Shown piece after piece: positions 57,699 through 64,000 of a stretch of DNA of 64,000 nucleotides (the first letter of the stretch is position 1; each line of letters begins with the position of its first letter). The stretch lies in contig NZ_CP030053.1 in assembly GCF_004114955.1 (NCBI RefSeq), forward strand, positions 4,836,001 to 4,900,000, in the 5' to 3' direction. The notes beneath the pieces were generated by a model. The model worked only from the letters and a program-made list of their open reading frames with translations, did not search any database and had not been told where the DNA came from. Made by a program: the position numbers and the translations under genes. Source of the stretch: Bradyrhizobium guangzhouense (lineage in GTDB: Bacteria > Pseudomonadota > Alphaproteobacteria > Rhizobiales > Xanthobacteraceae).

Positions 57699-59155
57699 GC
57701 CACCTTCTGTGGCACATCCGGCATTGGAGGAGCAACCCTGTCGCCGGCCCCTGCGCGCGCGGGAAGCACCAGCGTGGCGACGAGACCGGGCTGGGCATCG
57801 CCCAGGCGCAATTCGCCACCATGCAATGTGGCGACGGCGGAGGCCAGGCTGAGGCCGAGGCCGGAGCCCGGCATTGTGCGGCTCGCTTCCAGCCGCACGA
57901 AGCGCTCGACGACATGCTTGCGATCGCCTTCCGGAATTCCGGGGCCCCGATCGGTGACGCTGAGCAGTACCTGATCACCTTCGCGCTTGGCTTCGATCGT
58001 GATCTGCCTCGAGTCCATGCTGACCACGGTTCCCTGGGGTTGCGCGGCCGGCTTGCCGTACTTGATCGCATTCTCGACCAGATTGGCGAGCGCCTGGCTG
58101 ATCAATTCGCGATTGCCGTGAAGGGGTGCTGCTTCGGTCTTGACCTTCAAGGTCATGCCGTCGTCTTCGGCGAGCGGCTCGTAGAGCTCGTGAATGCCGC
58201 CTGCTACATCGGCGGCATCGAAATCGTCCATGTTGCCGCGCGCCTGGCCGGACTCCGCGCGCGCGATCATCAGGAGCGCGTTGAAGGTGCGGATCAGCCC
58301 GTCGGATTCCTCGATGGTCCGCTCCAGTGCGGCACGATAATCGGCCTCGCAACCGGATTTCGCCAACGCCTCCTCGGCGCGGTTGCGCAGGCGCGTCAGG
58401 GGCGTCTTGAGGTCGTGGGCGATGTTGTCGGAGACTTCCTTGAGCCCCGACATCAGCGCCTCGATCCGCTCGAGCATGGCATTGAGATTCTCGGCGAGGC
58501 GGTCGAGCTCGTCGCCGCTGCGCCCGACCGGGAGGCGCTCGCTGAGATCGCCGGTCATGATGCGATGCGCGGTGCCGCTCATCGCGTCGATGCGCGTCAG
58601 CACCCTGCGCGCGACGAAGACGCCACCGCCAAGGCCGAGCACGACGACGATCAGGATCGACCATTGCGCCGCCTTGGCGACGATGCCGAACAGGCGCCGC
58701 CGCTCGGCGAGGTCGCGGCCGATCAGGAGGCGGAAACCGTTCTCGAGTTCGGTGACGCGCACCAGCGCGCGATGATCGCGGGCGTCCGCATCCTCGATGC
58801 GCCGATAGGCCGTCTCCGACCAGCCGCGCGTTGCCATCACGCCCGGCGCCAGCGAGCCGACATTGCCGGCGACCGCCTGCCCGGTCGGCGTGGTCACGAG
58901 GTAGAGATTGGCGCCCGGCCGCAGCGCCCGATACTCGATCGCGCGTACGAGGCCGACCAAGCCGCGGCGATCATAGATCACGTTGATCTCCGAGGTCTCG
59001 GCGTTCACCGTCTGGGTGATTTCCTCGGTGATCAGCCGGCGCGTATTCCAGGCGAAATAGCCGAGCAGCGAGGCCGCGAAAATCGCGAACAGGAACAGGT
59101 AGACCAGCGTCAGCCGGAATGCCGTGGTGCGGACGAGTTTACCGAATGCCGTCAC
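57695..59155 (-). CDS. Two-component sensor histidine kinase
   Basis: A 486-residue kinase with membrane segments at about 12-34 and 165-187, a periplasmic domain between them, a HAMP domain (about 190-240), HisKA with HDLKTPLTRLRNRAEEAL, and HATPase motifs NLVENAIKYG, TDRGPGIPEGD and GSGLGLSLASAV. It overlaps the response-regulator gene by 17 bp and glnE by 4 bp. With DegP next to it, a CpxA/FeuQ-like role in envelope stress is inferred. The start is a GTG. Confidence 0.93.
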   Translation of the reverse strand: MTAFGKLVRTTAFRLTLVYLFLFAIFAASLLGYFAWNTRRLITEEITQTVNAETSEINVIYDRRGLVGLVRAIEYRALRPGANLYLVTTPTGQAVAGNVGSLAPGVMATRGWSETAYRRIEDADARDHRALVRVTELENGFRLLIGRDLAERRRLFGIVAKAAQWSILIVVVLGLGGGVFVARRVLTRIDAMSGTAHRIMTGDLSERLPVGRSGDELDRLAENLNAMLERIEALMSGLKEVSDNIAHDLKTPLTRLRNRAEEALAKSGCEADYRAALERTIEESDGLIRTFNALLMIARAESGQARGNMDDFDAADVAGGIHELYEPLAEDDGMTLKVKTEAAPLHGNRELISQALANLVENAIKYGKPAAQPQGTVVSMDSRQITIEAKREGDQVLLSVTDRGPGIPEGDRKHVVERFVRLEASRTMPGSGLGLSLASAVATLHGGELRLGDAQPGLVATLVLPARAGAGDRVAPPMPDVPQKVA

Positions 59156-59819
59156 GGATCATGTACCCGGCGCCGCGGATCGTGTGCAGCAGCGGCCGCT
59201 CGAAACCCTTGTCGATCTTGGAGCGCAGCCGCGAAATGTGCACGTCGATCACGTTGGTCTGCGGATCGAAATGATAGTCCCAGACGTTCTCCAGCAGCAT
59301 GGTGCGCGTCACCACCTGGCCGGCATGCTTCATCAGATATTCGAGCAGGCGGAATTCGCGCGGCTGCAGCGTCAGCTCGTCCTTGCCGCGGGCGACGCGG
59401 TGGGACAGCCGGTCGAGCTCGAGGTCGCCGACACGGTAGAGCGTGTCCTCGGCAGGTCCGCCGCGACGGCGCGACAATACCTCGACGCGGGCCAGCAGCT
59501 CGGCGAAGGAATAGGGCTTCGGCAGATAGTCGTCGCCGCCGGCGCGCAAGCCCTTGATGCGATCGTCGACCTGACCGAGTGCAGACAAGATCAGCACCGG
59601 CGTCGTGTCGCCCTTGTCGCGCAGCGAGCCGATCAGCGACAGGCCGTCGCGCTTGGGAAGCATGCGGTCGACCACCAGCACGTCGTAATCGCCGCTCTCG
59701 GCCATGGCGAGGCCCTCCTCGCCATCACCAGCGTGGTCGGCAACGTGTCCGACCTCGCGAAACGCCTTCACGAGATAGTCGGCGGATTCGCGGTCGTCTT
59801 CGATGATGAGGAGGCGCAT
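59139..59819 (-). CDS. OmpR-family response regulator
   Basis: A 226-residue response regulator. The receiver domain has the acidic pair EDD near residue 8, the phosphorylatable Asp in DVLVVDRMLP (about 51) and Lys in YLPKPYSF (about 101). The winged-helix output domain (about 125-222) ends TNVIDVHISRLRSKIDKGF ... RGAGYMI. The ATG at 59819 gives the normal family N-terminus MRLLIIEDD; a TTG ten codons upstream is less likely. It overlaps its kinase gene. Confidence 0.94.
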   Translation of the reverse strand: MRLLIIEDDRESADYLVKAFREVGHVADHAGDGEEGLAMAESGDYDVLVVDRMLPKRDGLSLIGSLRDKGDTTPVLILSALGQVDDRIKGLRAGGDDYLPKPYSFAELLARVEVLSRRRGGPAEDTLYRVGDLELDRLSHRVARGKDELTLQPREFRLLEYLMKHAGQVVTRTMLLENVWDYHFDPQTNVIDVHISRLRSKIDKGFERPLLHTIRGAGYMIRDGIR

Positions 59820-59922
59820 CGTGCGTTCGGCGGCGGTCAAGGAGGTCAACCTTCTCTAAACATGGCGCGAGCGGCAATCGCATGCAAGCCGAGTGAGCGA
59901 GACCCGGGGTAGGCAAAAAGGC

Positions 59923-60028
59923 GGGCGGTGAAGCTGGGGGGACCTCACCGCCCTAGGCCTTCCGACGGAGGGGGGCGTAATTCCACCGGAAGGTAGGCGC
60001 GGGGGAGCAAGCGTTGCGCTGCTCCCCC
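59923..60028. other. Three consecutive hairpins between degP and the regulator gene
   Basis: Stem 1: GGGCGGTGA / TCACCGCCC (59923-59953). Stem 2: CCTTCCG / CGGAAGG (59958-59993). Stem 3: GGGGGAGCA / TGCTCCCCC (60001-60028). They lie in the 296-bp gap between the minus-strand degP and response-regulator genes. Any of them could end the degP transcript, but none has a clear T-run, so an attenuator, processing site or small RNA is also possible. Confidence 0.55.
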
Positions 60029-60115
60029 GGAAGAGTGCCGACGGCGGGGGCGACTAATGCCGGCGACACCCTTCATGTCGTAAGCCTCCTGAGGCTCAGC
60101 CCTGATCGGCCCTTA

Positions 60116-61690
60116 TCAACCCTTGGCGATGGGCACCGCGACGAAGCGCGACTGGCCGCCGCTCTTCACGCGCATCAGGACGCTGTTCTTGTTGTCGGTC
60201 CGCGCCGCGGTGATGGCGTCGCGAACCTCGCCGGCGGTGCTCACGCTCTTGCCGCCGACTTCGAGAATCACGTCGCCTTCCTTGAAGCCGCGTTCAGCCG
60301 CGGCGCTCTTCGGATCGACTTCGGTAACCACGACGCCGTCCTTGCCGGCGCCGGCCACGGAGTTGGCGGGCGCAACGGTCATGCCGAGCTTCGGCACGTC
60401 TGTACCCTTGGCGCCCCTGCCGTTGTCGTTATCGGTGTCGGCCTTGGCCTCGACCGTGTTCGGCAGCTGGCCGAGCGTGAGGTTCACGACCTTGTCCTGG
60501 CCCTTGTGCAGCACGTTGAGCTTCACGGAAGCGCCGGGCGCCATGCCGCCGATGGTGCGGGCGAGCTCGCGCGCATCCTTGACGGAATCGCCGTTGACCG
60601 ACGTGATCACGTCGCCGGATTCGATGCCCGCCTTCGCGGCCGGACCATCCTTCTGAGGCTCCGCCACCAGCGCGCCTTCGGCCTTCTTCATGCCGAGGCT
60701 GTCGGCGATGTCGGAGGTGACGGGCTGGATCTGCACGCCGATCCAGCCGCGGCTGACCGAGCCCTTGTCCTTGAGCTGGGCGACGACGCTCTTCACAGTG
60801 CTGGCGGGAATCGAGAACGCGATGCCGACGCTGCCGCCGGAAGGCGAGTAGATCGCGGTGTTGACGCCCATCACCTCGCCGTTGGTGTCGAAAGCCGGAC
60901 CGCCGGAATTGCCCTTGTTCACGGGCGCGTCGATCTGAATGAAATCGTCATAGGGGCCGTTGCCGATGTCGCGGCCGCTGGCCGAGACGATACCCGCGGT
61001 GACGGTGCCGCCGAGACCGAAGGGATTGCCGACCGCGAGCACCCAGTCGCCGATCCGCGGCTTGCTGTCGGCGAGCTTGGCGAAGGAGAAGTTCGAGCCG
61101 CCCTCGACCTTGATCAGAGCAAGGTCCGTACGTTGATCGGTGCCGATCACCTTGGCGCTGTAGGTTTTGCCGTCATCGGTGGTGACCTCGACCTTGTCGG
61201 CGCCGTCGACCACGTGGTTGTTGGTCACCGCAAAGCCGTCAGCCGAAATGAAGAAGCCGGAGCCCTGGCCCTGCACGATGCGCCCACGCCCACCGCCCTT
61301 CAGACCGGGAATGCCATCCGGACCGCCGAAGCGGCGGAAGAACCGCTCCATCGGCGAACCCGGCTGGAACGGCGAGGAATCATCGCCGTCGTCGTTGCTC
61401 GCAGCCTTCTCCTTGATGTTGACCTTGACCGAGATCACCGAGGGCTTCACGCGCTCGACGATGTCGGCGAAACCGATCGGACGATCGACCTTCTTGACCT
61501 CGTTGTTGACCTGCGCGTGCGCCGGGCTCGAGAACAGATCCGCCGGCGATGTCGACGGGCTGAAGCCGTGGACGGCGATGCCGAGACCGGCGACGACCGA
61601 GGCCATCAGCGCGATCCTGCGGGCGGACAGCACCGAACGGCGGGGCTGCCGGTAGGACGGAAGGTTCGATCGGTCGGGACGGTCGGTCAT
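60116..61690 (-). CDS. degP: Do/DegP-type serine protease
   Basis: A 524-residue HtrA protein with an N-terminal membrane or signal segment (about 25-45). The trypsin-like domain has the triad His in NNHVVDGADK (about 160), Asp in TDLALIKVE (about 190) and Ser in NKGNSGGPAFD (about 266). Two PDZ domains follow (about 310-400 and 420-515). It degrades or refolds damaged periplasmic proteins. It is upstream of the two-component genes on the same strand. The ATG at 61690 opens MTDRPDRSN. Confidence 0.95.
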   Translation of the reverse strand: MTDRPDRSNLPSYRQPRRSVLSARRIALMASVVAGLGIAVHGFSPSTSPADLFSSPAHAQVNNEVKKVDRPIGFADIVERVKPSVISVKVNIKEKAASNDDGDDSSPFQPGSPMERFFRRFGGPDGIPGLKGGGRGRIVQGQGSGFFISADGFAVTNNHVVDGADKVEVTTDDGKTYSAKVIGTDQRTDLALIKVEGGSNFSFAKLADSKPRIGDWVLAVGNPFGLGGTVTAGIVSASGRDIGNGPYDDFIQIDAPVNKGNSGGPAFDTNGEVMGVNTAIYSPSGGSVGIAFSIPASTVKSVVAQLKDKGSVSRGWIGVQIQPVTSDIADSLGMKKAEGALVAEPQKDGPAAKAGIESGDVITSVNGDSVKDARELARTIGGMAPGASVKLNVLHKGQDKVVNLTLGQLPNTVEAKADTDNDNGRGAKGTDVPKLGMTVAPANSVAGAGKDGVVVTEVDPKSAAAERGFKEGDVILEVGGKSVSTAGEVRDAITAARTDNKNSVLMRVKSGGQSRFVAVPIAKG

Positions 61691-61899
61691 GCAGGTCTCC
61701 AGGGCCTAGAAATCCATGTGGTGCCCGATGGTGGCACCTTACGGACCTGAACATGGGGACTTGCGCCTTACCGCGCGCTGACGGGCGGGTTAAACTTTTG
61801 TAATAAAGACCGTGCCGGCATGCGGCAGTTTAACGCAGACCGAAAACCACGATTTGACAGGAACTTAACACGGTTCCAGCGACGGGCGCGGAGGCGCGC

Positions 61900-63243
61900 T
61901 CAGCTCGCCCGGACACTGGCAATGAATTCGTCGACTTCACGCTTCAGCGTTTCGGCCTGCTGGGACAGGTCGACGGCGGAATCCCGGGCCTCGGCCGCCA
62001 TACGGCCGGTCTCCGCCGAGGTCGAGGTGATCTGGACGATGTGATTCGAGACGTCGAGCGTGCCGCGCGCGGCGTCCTGGACGCTGCGGCTGATGTCCTG
62101 CGTGGCGTTGCGCTGCTGGGCCGTGTCGACCTCGATCCCGGACATGATCGACGAAATCTCCGACAGCGTCTTCGAGATGGCGTCGATCGCCCCGCGCGTC
62201 TCGGCGGTGATGCCCTGAATGCTGGCGACGTGCGAGGTGATCTCCTCCGTCGCTTTGCTGGTTTGGTCCGCAAGACTCTTCACTTCGGAGGCCACCACGG
62301 CAAAGCCCTTGCCGGCCTCTCCTGCCCGCGCCGCCTCGATCGTGGCGTTGAGCGCGAGCAGATTGGTCTGCGATGCGATCGCCTGCACGAGCTGCACGAC
62401 CTCGCCGATCTTGTCGGCGGCATCCGACAGCGTATGGATGGTGTCGCGGCTTTTCTCGGCTTGGGTCGCGGCGCCCTCGGCGCGCTGGGTCGCATCCGTG
62501 ACGCGCCGGCTGATGGTGCCGATCGAGGTCGTCATCTCCTCGGCCGAACCCGCGACCGTTTGCACGCTGGCGCTGGCCTGGCCCGCAGCGCTCGCGACCG
62601 CGTTGGCCTTGGTGCTGGTGTCGTTGGCGGTCTGCGACAGCGCGGCCGCGTTGCGTTTCAGGTGCACAGCCGATGATGCCACGCTGTCGACGACGCTTGC
62701 GACGAGCTCGTTGAAACTTCTGATGCGGGCATCGAGATATGTCGACCGCTCGGCCTGGTGCCGGGCTTCATGCAGCTGCTGCTCGGTCAGACGCCGCCGC
62801 TCGAGCCCGTTGGTCTTGAACACTTCCAGCGCGCCGGCGAGCAGCCCGATCTCGTTGGTGCCGCCGAGGCCCGGTACCGGCGTCTCGAACTTCTGGTCGG
62901 CGACCTCGCGCATGGCATGCACGATGGCCGCAAGCGGATTGAGGATTCCGTTTCGTACTGCGAACCATGTGGTGAGGCAGATCGCGACCGCGATGGCTGC
63001 GATCATGCCGCAAGCAACCAGGAACCAGGAGAACGCGGTCTGCGCCTGCTGGTAGATCTGCATCGCGTGGTCGCGCGCCGGGCCGCTCAGCGCGGCAAAG
63101 TCAGACGACAGGCTGGTGATCTCGTTGTTGAGATAGAGCACCGCGACGAAGCCGGTGCCGCCGCCAATGCCCAGCAGGAACAATAATGCAGCGACGACGG
63201 CGCCAACCAGAAAGCGGATCGTCAGATTGCTGTTCGTGAACAT
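61900..63243 (-). CDS. Methyl-accepting chemotaxis protein
   Basis: 447 residues from an ATG at 63243, with membrane segments at about 12-34 and 78-98, a HAMP domain (about 100-150) and a signalling domain with the conserved tip sequence [43 protein letters not shown]. The periplasmic part is only about 40 residues, too small for a normal sensory domain, so the signal is unknown. A TTG at 63294 would add 17 residues. It lies between ccmH and degP, facing the same way. Confidence 0.9.
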   Translation of the reverse strand: MFTNSNLTIRFLVGAVVAALLFLLGIGGGTGFVAVLYLNNEITSLSSDFAALSGPARDHAMQIYQQAQTAFSWFLVACGMIAAIAVAICLTTWFAVRNGILNPLAAIVHAMREVADQKFETPVPGLGGTNEIGLLAGALEVFKTNGLERRRLTEQQLHEARHQAERSTYLDARIRSFNELVASVVDSVASSAVHLKRNAAALSQTANDTSTKANAVASAAGQASASVQTVAGSAEEMTTSIGTISRRVTDATQRAEGAATQAEKSRDTIHTLSDAADKIGEVVQLVQAIASQTNLLALNATIEAARAGEAGKGFAVVASEVKSLADQTSKATEEITSHVASIQGITAETRGAIDAISKTLSEISSIMSGIEVDTAQQRNATQDISRSVQDAARGTLDVSNHIVQITSTSAETGRMAAEARDSAVDLSQQAETLKREVDEFIASVRAS

Positions 63244-63351
63244 CGCATGAGGACTCAAATCTGGAATCGAATCTTGCGACAAGCTTCCAGACAAAGGTCA
63301 ACAGAGCATGAAACGCGCTCCGTCCGAGACCTTACGTATCACTACGTAGAT

Positions 63352-63834
63352 TCAAGGGGACCTTGCGTCCTCGGACATCAACGCGGCGAGCTTCGCCTCC
63401 TCGTCGGGCGTCAGCGGCGGCGTCGGTACATCTGCACCTTCCTGCGCGCGACGGCGGTTCTGCCGCCACAGCGCGAAGCCGCCACCGGCGAGCAGCAGCG
63501 GCGCGAGCAGCCAGAGCAGCATGGTCTGGCGTTCGAAACGCGGCTTCAGCAGCACGAACTCGCCGTAGCGCGCGACCAGGAAATCGAGCACCTGCGAATT
63601 GCTGTCGCCGGCCGCGATCCGCTCCCGTACAAGCAGCCGCAGGTCGCGCGCGAGCGGCGCATCGGAATCGTCGATCGACTGGTTCTGACAGACCATGCAG
63701 CGCAACTCGCGCGACAATTCACGCGCGCGGGCTTCCTTGACGGGATCCGACATGATTTCGTCGGGTTGCACGGCCTGCGCCGCAGGCGCGGCCAGCAGCA
63801 TCAGCGCAACGAACGCGACCATCATCCGGCGCAT
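63352..63834 (-). CDS. ccmH: Cytochrome c maturation protein CcmH (CycL)
   Basis: A 160-residue protein with a signal peptide (MRRMMVAFVALMLLAAPAAQA), the heme-lyase redox motif LRCMVCQNQSI and a C-terminal membrane segment (TMLLWLLAPLLLAGGGFALW). It keeps apocytochrome cysteines reduced for heme attachment in the periplasm. GGAG precedes the ATG; ccmF lies immediately upstream on the same strand. It would serve cytochromes such as the octaheme protein in this window. Confidence 0.95.
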   Translation of the reverse strand: MRRMMVAFVALMLLAAPAAQAVQPDEIMSDPVKEARARELSRELRCMVCQNQSIDDSDAPLARDLRLLVRERIAAGDSNSQVLDFLVARYGEFVLLKPRFERQTMLLWLLAPLLLAGGGFALWRQNRRRAQEGADVPTPPLTPDEEAKLAALMSEDARSP

Positions 63835-63839
63835 CAACG

Positions 63840-64000
63840 TCACTCCGCCGGTTGCAGGCGCTGCTTGGCCCGCGCCGGCTTCGGCGCACCGACCCGCAGG
63901 CGCCGGTCGGACAGCGACAGCATGCCGCCGAATGCCATCAGCACCGGTCCCCACCAGATCAACAGCACGAACGGCTTGTGATAGATGCGGACCGCGATGG
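63840..64000 (-). CDS. ccmF: Cytochrome c maturation protein CcmF (CycK), C-terminal part
   Basis: About 53 final residues of a frame that continues beyond the window. The sequence VRIYHKPFVLLIWWGPVLMAFGG is the last membrane segment of CcmF proteins, followed by SLSDRRLRVG and a stop at 63842-63840. The ccmH start is 5 bp beyond it. The identification rests on this short stretch and on gene order. Confidence 0.85.
   Translation of the reverse strand, partial: IAVRIYHKPFVLLIWWGPVLMAFGGMLSLSDRRLRVGAPKPARAKQRLQPAE

Noticed and set aside
55608..59557. Two overlapping plus-strand frames of about 790 residues opposite glnE and the histidine kinase
   Set aside because: No domain, no RBS, and both opposite genes have complete family motifs.
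61800..61880. EcfG-type promoter (GGAAC ... CGTT) upstream of degP
   Set aside because: A GGAAC is present (61860 region) but no CGTT or CGTT-like -10 lies 16-18 bases away on the degP strand.

Overview
The window reads as a chromosomal segment of a high-GC alphaproteobacterium of the Bradyrhizobium / Rhodopseudomonas type. This is inferred from gene content (NAD-dependent fds formate dehydrogenase, oxalyl-CoA decarboxylase with formyl-CoA transferase, many HAAT and TAXI-type transport genes, a DivJ/PleC-like kinase, GANTC/CtrA-type motifs, FixK/FNR-type boxes) and from intergenic inverted repeats of the kind common in Bradyrhizobium. I see no tRNA, rRNA, insertion sequence, prophage or CRISPR array. 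Many long antisense open frames are GC-driven shadows.

Layout. 1-7.1 kb: oxalate catabolism. A partial IclR regulator and an ADP-forming acyl-CoA ligase lie on the minus strand; a GntR/FCD regulator, oxc and frc lie on the plus strand and end at a strong terminator. 7.3-16.9 kb: a minus-strand set (sulfatase, small secreted protein, DUF2721 membrane protein, octaheme-TPR cytochrome) faces a plus-strand outer-membrane barrel, two small secreted proteins and an MFS carrier; FixK/FNR-like palindromes sit at two of the promoters. 17-23.4 kb: a DUF1127-alpha/beta hydrolase frame, a YtrA-type GntR with a SPFH protein, a membrane-anchored TAXI protein, an SRPBCC protein and a short Hsp70-like protein. 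23.5-31.4 kb: a two-component flavin hydroxylase (hpaBC-like), its IclR regulator and a complete branched-chain-type ABC transporter. 31.6-35.5 kb: a 45-aa protein, two OFA-type oxalate/formate MFS carriers and a CBS-pair protein, all preceded by the same 18-bp motif found twice upstream of the GntR/oxc/frc genes. 35.7-45 kb: panE, an FAH-family enzyme, a repeat coiled-coil protein, small secreted proteins, a nitronate monooxygenase, a quinone-oxidoreductase-like enzyme and a CDF transporter with a long C-terminus. 45.2-54.8 kb: a PAS histidine kinase with a GANTC/CtrA-like promoter, then a LysR regulator divergent from fdsGBA-fdhD-fdsD. 54.7-64 kb (minus): cytochrome c maturation ccmF-ccmH, a chemotaxis receptor, a DegP/HtrA protease, an OmpR-type regulator and kinase, and glnE.

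How the genes fit together. OFA carriers, Frc, Oxc and the fds formate dehydrogenase together make a complete route from oxalate to CO2 and NADH. The shared 18-bp motif suggests that the uptake genes and oxc/frc form one dispersed regulon, probably under the FCD regulator at 3.15 kb. The sulfatase-octaheme cytochrome group is the least understood part of the window. It appears to be controlled by oxygen through a FixK/FNR-type activator.
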